A DNA stretch of 64,000 nucleotides from CBFHND01 sp965657085. Its GTDB lineage: Bacteria > Pseudomonadota > Alphaproteobacteria > Rhodobacterales > Rhodobacteraceae. The notes beneath the pieces are model-generated. The model was not told where the DNA came from. It did no database searches and was given only the letters and a program-made list of their open reading frames with translations. The number at the start of each line of letters is the position of its first letter. Positions within the stretch are counted from its first letter, which is position 1. Positions 32,750 to 41,788 of the stretch are shown here, piece after piece. The stretch lies in assembly GCA_965657085.1 (NCBI GenBank), contig CBFHND010000008.1, positions 62,001 through 126,000 of the forward strand, written 5' to 3'. A program made the position numbers and the translations under genes.

Positions 32750-34051
32750 TTAGAGGCCCAGCCGGTCGCGCAGGGCGTACCATGTCATGGCCAGCGCCAG
32801 CAGCGGATTGCGCATCGCGGGCCCACCGGGGAAGGGTTGGCTGGGGATGGCGGCCATGGTGTCAAAGCCGTCGGTGTGCCCTTCTGTGGCCAGCGCCATC
32901 AACTGGCCCGCATGTGTGGCGGTGCCAACGCCATGACCGGAATAGCCCGATGCGGACAGCACGTTTGGCGCAACCCGTGCCACGTAAGGCAGCCGTTTCA
33001 TCGTGATACCCAGCGTACCGCCCCACGCATAGTCGATGCGCGCATCGCGCAGGTGCGGAAAGACCCTGGTCATTGGCTTGCGCACCTTCGCCGCAATGTC
33101 GGCCGGAAACCGGTAGCCATAGCTTTCGCCGCCCCCGAACAACAGCCGCCCATCGTGGCTGAGCCGGAAATAGTTCACCACGAAACGCGCATCCGACACG
33201 GCCACGTCGCGCGGCAGCACGTCGGCCACGCCTGCGCCCAATGGCTCGGTCGCGGCGATGAAATTGTTGATCGGCATGACCCGTGCGGCCACCTTACGGT
33301 CCAGCCCGCCAAGGTATCCGTTGCAGGCAAGGATCACATGATCCGCTTCCACCCGTCCGCTGTCGGTGCGCACGGTGGCAGGGCTGCCGTGGTCGATGCC
33401 GTGCACTGCACTGCGCTCGAATATCCGCACGCCCGCCGCCCGCGCCGCTGCGGCAAGCCCCAGTGACAGGTTCAGCGGATGCAGGTGTGCCGCCCCCATG
33501 TCCACGATCCCGCCCCGGTAGTCGGGGGAAGGGCAGACCGATCCGAAGCTGTCGGCATCATGCACTTCCACCGCATAGTCATAGGTCTGCGCCATGTGAT
33601 CGGCATATCGGTGCAGGTCGGCCACATCCGCATCCGAGGATGCGGTCCACGCCACGCCCGGCTTGAGGTGACACTCGATCCGGTGGCGCACGATCAGCGA
33701 TTTGACTAGGTCCTTGGACGCCTCGCCCAGATCCCACAGGCGGCGGGCATGCTCCATGCCCACCATCTTTTCCAGCGCCGGTTGCTCGACCCTTTGGCCG
33801 CTGCCCAATTGCCCGCCATTGCGGCCCGACGCGCCAAAGCCCACGCGCTGCGCCTCGACCAGAACAACATCGCGCCCGGCTTCGGCCAGGTGTAATGCCG
33901 CCGACAGGCCGGTGTATCCGCCACCGACCACGCAAACATCCGCCTTGGTCGCGCCGTTCAGAACGCCAAAAGACGGGGCAGGGTTGGCCGTGGCGGCATA
34001 CCAGCTGGGCGGATATTCCCCGCGTGTGTCATTGGCGTAGAGCAGGTTCAT
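32750..34051 (-). CDS. FAD-dependent amine oxidoreductase, PuuB-like
   Basis: This 433-residue DAO-family flavoprotein has a Rossmann dinucleotide site VCVVGGGYTGLSAALHLAEA at about residues 34-53, GFGASGRNGGQLGSGQR and a C-terminal GYSGHGVGTATHAGQLMAL block. This pattern is that of gamma-glutamylputrescine oxidase and related amine oxidases. It is the last gene of the leftward unit with two glutamine synthetase homologues and an ABC transporter, so oxidising a gamma-glutamylated amine is the likely role. Confidence 0.88.
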   Translation of the reverse strand: MNLLYANDTRGEYPPSWYAATANPAPSFGVLNGATKADVCVVGGGYTGLSAALHLAEAGRDVVLVEAQRVGFGASGRNGGQLGSGQRVEQPALEKMVGMEHARRLWDLGEASKDLVKSLIVRHRIECHLKPGVAWTASSDADVADLHRYADHMAQTYDYAVEVHDADSFGSVCPSPDYRGGIVDMGAAHLHPLNLSLGLAAAARAAGVRIFERSAVHGIDHGSPATVRTDSGRVEADHVILACNGYLGGLDRKVAARVMPINNFIAATEPLGAGVADVLPRDVAVSDARFVVNYFRLSHDGRLLFGGGESYGYRFPADIAAKVRKPMTRVFPHLRDARIDYAWGGTLGITMKRLPYVARVAPNVLSASGYSGHGVGTATHAGQLMALATEGHTDGFDTMAAIPSQPFPGGPAMRNPLLALAMTWYALRDRLGL

Positions 34052-34121
34052 GTCAGGCGCGCGCCCCCCATCTTCATCTTGCAGGATAAACTCCCCCCGG
34101 AGGGTCGACCGGCCATCCGCG

Positions 34122-35495
34122 TCACACGTTCAGCAGCAGATGCTCGCGTTCCCAAGGGGAAATCACCTGCAGGAACTCCTCGTATTCGGCGCGCTTGACG
34201 ATCGAATAGACCCGCGCGAATTCCGGCCCCAGAACGCCGTGCAGGGCCTCTGCGGTGTCAAACAGGTCCAGCGCTTGGCTGAGATCGCGGGGGATATCGC
34301 CCTCACCGTCATAGGCATCGCCTTTGAACTGCTTTTCGGGACGCTCTTCCTGTGTCAGGCCAAGATAGCCACAGGCAAGGCTGGCCGCGATGCCAAGGTA
34401 GGGGTTGCAATCCATCCCCGCGATGCGGTTTTCCACGCGGCGTGCGTCAGGACCGGACAGCGGAATGCGAATGCCCGTGGTCCGGTTGTCGCGGCCCCAT
34501 TCCAGATTGATCGGTGCCGCGTGGTCCTTCACATAGCGGCGGTAGCTGTTCACGAAGGGCGCCATCACCGCCAGTGCAGATGGCAGATGGTTCTGCAGCC
34601 CAGCGATATAGTGAAAAAACGCATCCGTCTCGCCGCCTTGTGGTCCGGAAAAGATGTTCTTTCCGGTTTCCATATCAAGGATCGAATGGTGGATGTGCAT
34701 GGCTGATCCCGGTTCATCCGCAATGGGTTTTGCCATGAACGTGGCAAAGCAATCGTGGCGCAGCGCAGCCTCGCGGATCAGCCGTTTGAAATAAAACACC
34801 TCATCGGCCAGTTTGACGGGATCGCCGTGCAGCAGGTTGATCTCCAACTGCCCTGCGCCGCCCTCCTGGGTTATGCCGTCAATCTCGAAGCCCTGCGCTT
34901 CGGCAAAGTCATAGATGTCGTCGATCACCGGGCCGAATTCGTCCACCGCCGTCATCGAATAGGCCTGTCTGGCCGCGGCTGGGCGGCCGGACCGGCCCAT
35001 CATCGGCTCGATCTCCTTGGCCGGATCGATGTTGCGCGCAACAAGGAAGAATTCCATTTCCGGCGCCACCACCGGCTCCCATCCCTTGTCCCGATAAAGC
35101 TGCACCACCCGCTTCAGCACGTTGCGCGGGCTGAAAGGCACGGGTTCGCCCTTGCGGTCAAAAGCGTCGTGTATCACCTGAAGCGTCCAATCCCCGGTCC
35201 ATGGTGCCGCCGTCGCGGTGGTCATGTCGGGGCGCAGGATCATGTCCTTTTCAATGAACCCCTCGTCGCCGGCCGCTTCGCCCCAATCGCCTGTAATGGT
35301 CTGGTAAAAGATGCTGTCGGGCAGGTGGAAATACTCCTGCCGTGCGAACTTCGAGGCCGGCACCGCCTTGCCGCGCGCAATGCCCGGCAGGTCCGAGATA
35401 ATGCACTCCACCTCATCCAGTCTGCGCCCTTCAAGATACAAGCGCGCAGCTTCGGGCAGGCTTTCCATCCAGGGGTTTGGCGTCTCAGCGGCCAT
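34122..35495 (-). CDS. glutamine synthetase family protein, PuuA-like (copy 2)
   Basis: This 457-residue glutamine synthetase fold protein has GS landmarks: SDLPGIARGKAVPASKF in the N-domain, QEGGAGQLEINLLHGDP and GSAMHIHHSILDMETGKN around the metal/ATP site, NRTTGIRIPLSG and CNPYLGIAASLACGYLGL near the end. Length and the missing adenylylation-loop pattern match the gamma-glutamyl-amine ligases (PuuA/GlnA3-like) rather than assimilatory GlnA. It overlaps the amidotransferase gene by 1 nt and probably attaches glutamate to an amine. Confidence 0.88.
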   Translation of the reverse strand: MAAETPNPWMESLPEAARLYLEGRRLDEVECIISDLPGIARGKAVPASKFARQEYFHLPDSIFYQTITGDWGEAAGDEGFIEKDMILRPDMTTATAAPWTGDWTLQVIHDAFDRKGEPVPFSPRNVLKRVVQLYRDKGWEPVVAPEMEFFLVARNIDPAKEIEPMMGRSGRPAAARQAYSMTAVDEFGPVIDDIYDFAEAQGFEIDGITQEGGAGQLEINLLHGDPVKLADEVFYFKRLIREAALRHDCFATFMAKPIADEPGSAMHIHHSILDMETGKNIFSGPQGGETDAFFHYIAGLQNHLPSALAVMAPFVNSYRRYVKDHAAPINLEWGRDNRTTGIRIPLSGPDARRVENRIAGMDCNPYLGIAASLACGYLGLTQEERPEKQFKGDAYDGEGDIPRDLSQALDLFDTAEALHGVLGPEFARVYSIVKRAEYEEFLQVISPWEREHLLLNV

Positions 35496-36175
35496 CAGGC
35501 CCTCTCTTTCCTGAAGAAGTCTGTGATATAGCGGGCAATATCGGCATTGTTGTCCGGCGCGTCCAGCGTTTCAGCAGCTGCTTCCAGCTGACCATCCGGC
35601 ACCACGCCGCGACCACGATGATCGATCAGCCCGCCGATCATCTCGGCGCCGAACTCGGGATGTGGCTGGATTGTCCAGATCGTGTCGCCATAAAGCAGGG
35701 CGGCGTTTGAGCAGAAATCCGATTGTCCAACCACTTCGGCCCCTTCGGGCAGGGTCACAACCTGATCCTGATGCCAGGCGTTCAGGGCCATCTCCTGGCC
35801 GTGCAGCGTGTATTCGGTGCGCCCCACGGACCAGCCGCCGTCATATTTGACGACTTTGCCGCCCAGGGCTTGCGCAATGATCTGGTGTCCAAAACAAATA
35901 CCGACCATCGGTCGCCCTGCCGCCTGTACGTCGCGGATCAGATCCTCCAGCGGCGGGATAAACGCGTGGTCTTCGTAAGCCCCATGCTTTGATCCGGTGA
36001 TCAGCCAGCCGTCGGCCTCCTGCGGGCTGCCGGGAAATTCCATGTCGACCACGTTGTAGGTTTGAAACTCGAAACCCGCGCCGCCCAACAGGCGCGCAAA
36101 CATCGCGTCATAGTCGCCCAAGGAGCCGAGGACTTCTTCGGGGGCGTGTCCGGTTTGAAGAATACCGATTTTCAT
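35495..36175 (-). CDS. class I glutamine amidotransferase-like hydrolase
   Basis: This 226-residue GATase class I domain protein has nucleophile C94 in GICFGHQ and partner H172/E174 in QPHPEFGAE. It resembles the amidotransferase half of GMP synthase without a synthetase half. Placed between two GS homologues, it may cleave gamma-glutamyl bonds after the amine is oxidised, as PuuD or the gamma-glutamyl hydrolases of alkylamine pathways do. That role is inferred from context. The gene abuts its downstream neighbour with a 1-nt overlap. Confidence 0.83.
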   Translation of the reverse strand: MKIGILQTGHAPEEVLGSLGDYDAMFARLLGGAGFEFQTYNVVDMEFPGSPQEADGWLITGSKHGAYEDHAFIPPLEDLIRDVQAAGRPMVGICFGHQIIAQALGGKVVKYDGGWSVGRTEYTLHGQEMALNAWHQDQVVTLPEGAEVVGQSDFCSNAALLYGDTIWTIQPHPEFGAEMIGGLIDHRGRGVVPDGQLEAAAETLDAPDNNADIARYITDFFRKERA

Positions 36176-36215
36176 GGATCACCTGATTTGATCAAAAGGG
36201 GTCTGGATGCGTCCC

Positions 36216-37550
36216 TCAGACCGCATCCAGATAGATTTCGGTGCGCTCATCGGGGCTGAGGTCTTTCATATAACGTGCCTCCTGCCGCTTGGTCAGCACG
36301 TAGTTGGCAATGAGGTCGGGCGCGAAAATGCGCTTGATCTCGGCGCTGCTCTCAAAGGCGTCAATGGCCGTGTCCCAATCGCTTGGTACTTGTGGCAGGT
36401 CTTGCTGATAGGCGTTGCCCGTGATCGGCGCGCCGGGCAGTACCGCATCCTCGATTCCGTTCAGTGCCGCGCCAAGGACGGCCGCGACGGACAGGTAGGG
36501 GTTCACATCACCACCGGCCTGCCGGTGTTCGATGCGCCGCGCAGCATGGGCGCCCGATGGCACGCGGATCGCGGCGGTGCGGTTTTCATAGGCCCATGCG
36601 ATGCCGGTGGGCGCATGGGCGTCCGGCACCAGCCGGTCATAGCTGTTGGCGTGGGGCGCAAAGATCAGGGTAGAGCCGGGCATGGCGTTCAGACAGCCCT
36701 GGATCGCATGGCGCAGCACGTCCGATCCGGCGTCCGTTCCATCGTCAAAGATGTTGTTGCCCTCCGCATCCAGCACCGAAAAATGCATGTGCAGGCCAGA
36801 GCCTGCATAATCGGCGTAAGGCTTGGCCATGAACGAGGCGGCAAAGCCATGCTTGCGCGCCAGACCCTTGAGTAAAATCTTGAACAGCCACGCATCGTCC
36901 GCGGCTTTCAACGGGTCCGCCTGATGCATCATGTTGATCTCGAACTGGCCCAATCCCGCCTCGGAAATGGCGGTGTCTGCGGGAATGTCCATGGCCTCGC
37001 AGGCGTCGTACAGTTCGGTGAAAAAGCCGTCAAACTGGTCCAGCGCCCGCAGGCTCAGGATTTCACCGGCCACGCGCCGTTTGCCTGAACGCGGTGAGGG
37101 CGGCACACGCAGATCACGGCCTGAATCGTCGATCAGGAAAAACTCAAGCTCGACCGCGACAACGGGTGTCAGCCCCCGCGCGGCATAACGGTCCGCCACG
37201 GCGCGCAGCGCATGGCGCGGATCGCCCTCAAAAGGGCGGCCATCCTCGTGAAACATCCAGATCGGCAAAAGGCCGGTGGGCGTGTCCAGCCAGGGCATCG
37301 GCATGAAACCACGTTCGGTGGGGCGCAACACGCCGTCGCGGTCACCTGTCTCCATGACCAGCGGGCTGTCGTCGATGTCCTCGCCCCAGATGTCGAGGTT
37401 CAGCACCGACAGCGGAAAGCGGGTGCCATCGGTGGTCACCTTGTCGGCGAAACGCACAGGCACCCGCTTGCCACGTGGAACGCCATTCAGGTCAGAGGCC
37501 GCAACGCGGATTGCGCGGATTTCAGGATTGTCTTTCAGCCAGTCGTGCAT
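36216..37550 (-). CDS. glutamine synthetase family protein, PuuA-like (copy 1)
   Basis: This 444-residue GS-fold protein is a paralogue of the 34122-35495 product. Landmarks are RVAASDLNGVPRGKRVPVRF, SEAGLGQFEINMMHQADPLK, GSGLHMHFSVLDAEGNNIFD, NRTAAIRVPSGA and VNPYLSVAAVLGAALNG. It belongs to the gamma-glutamyl-amine ligase branch. The gene follows the ABC permeases after about 80 nt, in the same direction. Two such ligases in one locus suggest different substrates or a hetero-oligomer. Confidence 0.88.
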   Translation of the reverse strand: MHDWLKDNPEIRAIRVAASDLNGVPRGKRVPVRFADKVTTDGTRFPLSVLNLDIWGEDIDDSPLVMETGDRDGVLRPTERGFMPMPWLDTPTGLLPIWMFHEDGRPFEGDPRHALRAVADRYAARGLTPVVAVELEFFLIDDSGRDLRVPPSPRSGKRRVAGEILSLRALDQFDGFFTELYDACEAMDIPADTAISEAGLGQFEINMMHQADPLKAADDAWLFKILLKGLARKHGFAASFMAKPYADYAGSGLHMHFSVLDAEGNNIFDDGTDAGSDVLRHAIQGCLNAMPGSTLIFAPHANSYDRLVPDAHAPTGIAWAYENRTAAIRVPSGAHAARRIEHRQAGGDVNPYLSVAAVLGAALNGIEDAVLPGAPITGNAYQQDLPQVPSDWDTAIDAFESSAEIKRIFAPDLIANYVLTKRQEARYMKDLSPDERTEIYLDAV

Positions 37551-37630
37551 GGGCCACCTTTGTGCTTGCTTCTGAGTAGCCGAGCACGCGCTGCCTTGTC
37601 CACGGCAATTTGATCAAATTATGGCGGGCC

Positions 37631-38437
37631 TCACCGGATGAGGGTCATGCGGGGCTTGATCTTGGTGCGGGTGTTGGCGGGCAAATGGCGGTTTAGGCGC
37701 GCGTTGATCAGGCCGAACACGCCCACGATCACCAGCGTCAGAAGGATGAAATAGAAGGCCAGAATGGGGTAGGGGATAAACGGATTGAACGTCTTGTCCG
37801 CGAAATAGCTGGCGTAATAAAGGGCATCACCCCGCTGCTGCCATGCGGGAAAGCCCGAGAAATAGACAAGCGTGGTGGCATGGAACAGAAAGATCGCCTC
37901 GTTGGTGTAGGCAGGCCATGCAAGCCGCAGCATGGTGGGCCAGACGATGCGCTTGAACCGGGGCCAACCCGACATGCCATAGGCGTCCGCGGCCTCGGTG
38001 TCGCCTTTGGGAATGGACAGAAGTGCGCCATAGAAAATCTCGGCCGAATAGGCGGCGGTGTTGAAAAACAGCACGATCAGCGCGCCCAGCCATGCGGCGG
38101 TGAAGGGCGAAAAGAAGGGATAGACCCCCTTGAGCGAGAGAAACAGGAAGTAGGCAAAGAAGAACTGGATAAAGAGCGGCGAGCCCCGGAAGAGGAATAT
38201 GAACCATTCCGCTGGTTTGCGCAGCACCCGGCGCGGCGAGGCCTTGGCCACGGCAAGGGCTGTGGCCAGAAAGAACCCCGTGGCCAGGGCCATGATGCCG
38301 AAATAGATGTTCCAGATCATGCCCGACCCGATCAGGGTGAACTGTTCGCACAGGGTGAAATCAGAGCGGGGCAACAGCCGCTCGCCGATGCCGATGGCGC
38401 GCAGGCCGTAATCCTGAATGGTTTGAAGACAGCTCAT
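37631..38437 (-). CDS. ABC transporter permease, polar amino acid/amine type (copy 2)
   Basis: This 268-residue HisM/GlnP-type permease has a signature EAA loop EAADAYGMSGWPRFKRIVWP (about residues 155-174) and about five membrane segments. It overlaps the other permease gene by 4 nt; the ATG at 38437 is used rather than the long open extension inside that gene. Together they form the heterodimeric membrane channel of a His/Arg/ornithine/amine-type importer. Confidence 0.9.
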   Translation of the reverse strand: MSCLQTIQDYGLRAIGIGERLLPRSDFTLCEQFTLIGSGMIWNIYFGIMALATGFFLATALAVAKASPRRVLRKPAEWFIFLFRGSPLFIQFFFAYFLFLSLKGVYPFFSPFTAAWLGALIVLFFNTAAYSAEIFYGALLSIPKGDTEAADAYGMSGWPRFKRIVWPTMLRLAWPAYTNEAIFLFHATTLVYFSGFPAWQQRGDALYYASYFADKTFNPFIPYPILAFYFILLTLVIVGVFGLINARLNRHLPANTRTKIKPRMTLIR

Positions 38438-39318
38438 ACGGCGGCCTTCCGCTGCGCTTCGCCACCCGCTGTCGCCTGGCCATGTGTAAGGCGTGCCATC
38501 AGGCGCGCCAGCGCGGTTTCCGACACTTTGGTCATGGCAAGGTAGAACACCAGAAGCGCAAGGAAGTACCACATCCGCCAGTCGCCGTGCGGATAGGCGG
38601 TAAAGCGGGCGGTCTTGGTGCCACCCAGTTCGCGCGCCCAGTACACGATGTCTTCGATCCCCAGCAGGAACAGAAGCGGCGTGGCCTTGATCAGCACCAT
38701 CCACAGGTTGCTGAGGCCGGGCAGGGCATAGACCCACATCTGCGGCACGAGGATGCGCCAGAACGTCTGGCGGTGGGACATGCCATAGGCCTCGCCGGTT
38801 TCAAGCTGCGCGCGCGGCACCGCGCGCATGGCGCCGAACAGGACGTTGGCCGCAAAAGCGCCAAACACGATGGCAAAGGTGATGACGGCCAGAACAAAGC
38901 CATAGGTTTCGTGGATCCATTCAGGGGCGGTGCCAAGGGGCAGCTTGGCCGCTTGGCAAACCAGGAAATCATTGCCCTGCCGCACCGGCTGATCCCAGTC
39001 GGGGCACAGCACCCGGTGGCGGGCGTATTCGAAAATCTGGTCCAGTGCGATCACGAAGAACAGGAAAAAGGCGATGTCGGGCACACCGCGCACAATGGCG
39101 ATATAGCCTTTGCCCAGCCACGCAATAGGGGCAATGCGCGCGCGTGCGGCCATCGCACCCAGAAAGCCGAAGCTCAGCGCCACAGGGGCAGTCACCGCCA
39201 GAAGGCCCAGAACCTTGAGGAACGACATATAGAACGAGATATGCACGCCTGTTGTCAGATAACAGGCGAGCCAGGCCGGTGTGGCCAGTGTCGAGGGATC
39301 AGCGCAAAAGGAAAACAT
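38434..39318 (-). CDS. ABC transporter permease, polar amino acid/amine type (copy 1)
   Basis: This 294-residue permease has N-terminal membrane segments (VTAPVALSFGFLGAMAARAR), a long periplasmic part (LDQIFEYARHRVLCPDWDQP) and the EAA motif ETGEAYGMSHRQTFWRILVP (about 178-197). It is a partner of the following permease. It is separated from the upstream binding-protein gene by a palindromic stem-loop, which probably lowers permease expression. Confidence 0.9.
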   Translation of the reverse strand: MFSFCADPSTLATPAWLACYLTTGVHISFYMSFLKVLGLLAVTAPVALSFGFLGAMAARARIAPIAWLGKGYIAIVRGVPDIAFFLFFVIALDQIFEYARHRVLCPDWDQPVRQGNDFLVCQAAKLPLGTAPEWIHETYGFVLAVITFAIVFGAFAANVLFGAMRAVPRAQLETGEAYGMSHRQTFWRILVPQMWVYALPGLSNLWMVLIKATPLLFLLGIEDIVYWARELGGTKTARFTAYPHGDWRMWYFLALLVFYLAMTKVSETALARLMARLTHGQATAGGEAQRKAAV

Positions 39319-39332
39319 CGGACGTAAAAGAG

Positions 39333-39358
39333 GTAAGGCGGGGTTAACCCCGCCTTAC
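39333..39358. repeat. 26-bp perfect palindrome in the ABC operon
   Basis: GTAAGGCGGGGTT (39333-39345) is followed directly by its complement AACCCCGCCTTAC (39346-39358). It lies between the binding-protein stop and the permease start. In RNA this makes a very stable hairpin; such elements commonly protect binding-protein mRNA and reduce readthrough into permeases. Confidence 0.85.
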
Positions 39359-39368
39359 GCCGTTTGTC

Positions 39369-40091
39369 TCAGTAGGTGGCGGTTTCTTCGCCGAACCACT
39401 TTTTCAGCAGGGTGTTCAGCGTACCGTCTGCCTTCATCGCGGTGATGCCCGCGTCGAACTTGGCCTTCAGCTCACCATCGGATTCGCGCAGGCCCATGCC
39501 CACACCACCGCCCAGCGGCACGTCGGGACCGACGAACACCAGTTCACCACCCGAGGCTTCGACCAGCGGTGCGAGGTAGTCACGGTCGGCAAAGACGGCA
39601 TCGGCTTCGCCGTTGCGCACGGCGGCGACGGTTTCTTCTGGTGTTGCGAATTCAACCAGTGTCGCGCCACCTTCGGCAATGTGACCCGCTTGAATGGTCG
39701 CGGTCTGTGCGGCCACAACGCCACCTTCCCAATCCGCGCCATCAGCAGCGCCGACATATGCGGACGCGGTGGGCGGGAAATAATCCTGGGTAAAGTCGAT
39801 GACTTCGTCACGCTCGTCCGTGATGCTCATGCCCGCGATGATGGTGTCGTAGTTGCCCGACACGAGGTTGGGGATGATGCTGTCCCAGTCGTTCTTGACC
39901 CATTCGCATGTCAGTCCGGCGCGTTTGCACAGCTCGTCGCCCAACTCGCGTTCAAAGCCATCAACTTCGCCCGCATCGTTGATGAAGTTGTACGGAGGGT
40001 AGGCGCCTTCGGTGCCCATGCGCACGGTGTCGGCCATGGCGAAACCTGCGGAAACGGCAAGCGCCGCGGTTGCAAGAATGATCTTTTTCAT
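39369..40091 (-). CDS. ABC transporter substrate-binding protein, family 3
   Basis: This 240-residue periplasmic binding protein has a signal peptide (residues 1-20, FAMA-D) and the HisJ/LAO-type pattern MGTEGAYPPYNFINDAGEVD, GFERELGDELCKRAG and IAGMSITDERDEVIDFTQ. Family 3 proteins bind polar amino acids, opines or polyamines. Its companions suggest an amine or amino acid destined for gamma-glutamylation, but ligand specificity cannot be read directly. Confidence 0.9.
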   Translation of the reverse strand: MKKIILATAALAVSAGFAMADTVRMGTEGAYPPYNFINDAGEVDGFERELGDELCKRAGLTCEWVKNDWDSIIPNLVSGNYDTIIAGMSITDERDEVIDFTQDYFPPTASAYVGAADGADWEGGVVAAQTATIQAGHIAEGGATLVEFATPEETVAAVRNGEADAVFADRDYLAPLVEASGGELVFVGPDVPLGGGVGMGLRESDGELKAKFDAGITAMKADGTLNTLLKKWFGEETATY

Positions 40092-40118
40092 GAGTGTTAC
40101 TCCCGGTTTTGGTTATGG

Positions 40119-40895
40119 TTACGCAGCTTGGGTTGCAGACAGGAACCCGCGCAGACGTTCGGATTTGGGAGCGCCGAACAGATCATCCGGCGCCCCTTGT
40201 TCTTCGATCAGGCCCTGATGCAGGAACACCACGTGATCCGACACATCAGCCGCCAGTTTCATATCATGGGTGACGATCATCATGGTGCGCCCCTCGGCGG
40301 CCAGATCCTTGATGACGCGTACAACTTCCTGTTCCAGCTCCGGATCCAGCGCGCTGGTCGGTTCATCGAACAACAGCGCCTCGGGCTCCATGCACAGCGC
40401 CCGCGCGATGGCCGCGCGTTGCTGTTGACCTCCTGAGAGTTGCGCAGGGTAGACATCGCATTTGTCGCCGATCCCCACCTTGTCGAGATAGGCGCGCGCC
40501 GATGCCTCGACCTCGGCCCGGTCCCGGCCCAGCACTGTCAGGGGCGCTTCCATCACGTTTTGCAGGATGGTCATATGCGCCCAGAGGTTGAACTGCTGAA
40601 AGACCATCGACAGGTTGGTGCGAATGCGCAGCACCTGCGCTGCATCCGCGGGCCTGCGGTTGTGGCCCGTGCCGCGCCACGTCACCGGCTCGCCCTTGAA
40701 CAGGATCTCGCCTTGCTGGCTGTCTTCCAGAAGGTTGCAGCAGCGCAAAAGCGTGGATTTGCCCGACCCCGATGACCCGATCAGGCTCACGACGTCACCG
40801 CGCCGCGCTGAAATGTCCACACCCTTGAGAACCTCCAAAGCGCCGTAGGCTTTGTGCAGGTCGCGGATTTCTATGACAAAGGGGGCGTCGGACAA
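40119..40895 (-). CDS. ABC transporter ATP-binding protein, HisP/GlnQ type
   Basis: This 258-residue ATPase has Walker A GSSGSGKST, signature LSGGQQQRAAIARAL, Walker B LLFDEPTSALDPE and H-loop IVTHDMKLAADVSDHV. The start is uncertain. The frame is open to 41006, but the family begins at IEIRDLHKAYGALEVLKG, so a TTG at 40895 (LSDAPFVIEIRD) is used and gives the usual length. It is first in the leftward unit of transporter and gamma-glutamyl enzymes. Confidence 0.88.
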   Translation of the reverse strand: MSDAPFVIEIRDLHKAYGALEVLKGVDISARRGDVVSLIGSSGSGKSTLLRCCNLLEDSQQGEILFKGEPVTWRGTGHNRRPADAAQVLRIRTNLSMVFQQFNLWAHMTILQNVMEAPLTVLGRDRAEVEASARAYLDKVGIGDKCDVYPAQLSGGQQQRAAIARALCMEPEALLFDEPTSALDPELEQEVVRVIKDLAAEGRTMMIVTHDMKLAADVSDHVVFLHQGLIEEQGAPDDLFGAPKSERLRGFLSATQAA

Positions 40896-41053
40896 GGGGG
40901 GCCTATGGCGCTGGGGCGTTGATCGAAGGGTATAAGGGGTGAAAAATTGGGCGTTTGCAACTTGCAATTTGCCACAAAGCGCCGCGTGACTTCCGAATTG
41001 ACGCAAAGGCAGGCCGTTTTGCCCGCTTCCTATGCAACCGCGCGGGACGGGTG

Positions 41054-41788
41054 TCAGGGTGCTGGCGGCAGGGGCAGGGCGCGGTAGGCGTCGGCGCTGA
41101 TGTCCACCAGACCTTGCAGGTGCAGCAACACACGATCCTCGTCCGACATCTCGGCGATGGCGGCGCGCAGGGCTGCGGCGATGGGCGCGGGGTCGCGTCC
41201 CTTTGCAGTGATGAAGGGCAAGGCCGGCGACGGGTCTGTCTTGGCTTCGGTTTTCAAAAATGCCATGGCGTCCATATCTTCACTGGCCCACATCAACAGG
41301 GTCAGCGCGTCGATGCCCGCGAAATCCGCCTTTCCCGACAAGACGGCCGAGATGGAGCCGACATGGCTGCCGGTGTGCAGCAGCTGCGCAGGGTAAAGGC
41401 CGCGGGCCTGCAAATACGCGATGGGTGCCGCCCAACCACTTTGCGACAGGCTTTCGTTATAGGCCATGATGCCCTGCGCCAGCCCGGCCAGATTGCGGGT
41501 ATCGTTTTTGCGCTTGATCACATAGCTGAAATACTGCCCCGGCGCGCAGCCCGGCAGGCCGTAGTCGGGCGTGCCAACCAGTTGCACCCTGTCCCAAAGC
41601 CGTGCGCGAAAGGGCAGGCCACAAGTCTGCGCCAGCAGCAAGTCATCGCTTTGCCAGATGTCCCATGGGTCGCCCCGGCGGGTCAGGGCGTCGGGACCAT
41701 ATCCCAGATGGTGCCGGATGCCTTGCCACAGCCGGTCGTTGGCCGCCTGCACGTGGGGCAAGTCGTACATGCCCAGCCATGCGATCAC
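41054..41788 (-). CDS. PhnD-like substrate-binding-fold protein without signal peptide
   Basis: This 244-residue protein resembles the phosphonate/phosphate-binding PhnD fold: GMYDLPHVQAANDRLWQGIR, QLVGTPDYGLPGCAPGQYFS, HTGSHVGSISAVLSGKADFA and GIDALTLLMW. The N-terminus (MIAWLGMYDLP) has no signal peptide, so it should be cytoplasmic, unlike a true ABC receptor. It starts with GTG overlapping the TerB stop (GTGA). Phosphonate genes are absent. It may act as a ligand sensor. Confidence 0.75.
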   Translation of the reverse strand: MIAWLGMYDLPHVQAANDRLWQGIRHHLGYGPDALTRRGDPWDIWQSDDLLLAQTCGLPFRARLWDRVQLVGTPDYGLPGCAPGQYFSYVIKRKNDTRNLAGLAQGIMAYNESLSQSGWAAPIAYLQARGLYPAQLLHTGSHVGSISAVLSGKADFAGIDALTLLMWASEDMDAMAFLKTEAKTDPSPALPFITAKGRDPAPIAAALRAAIAEMSDEDRVLLHLQGLVDISADAYRALPLPPAP

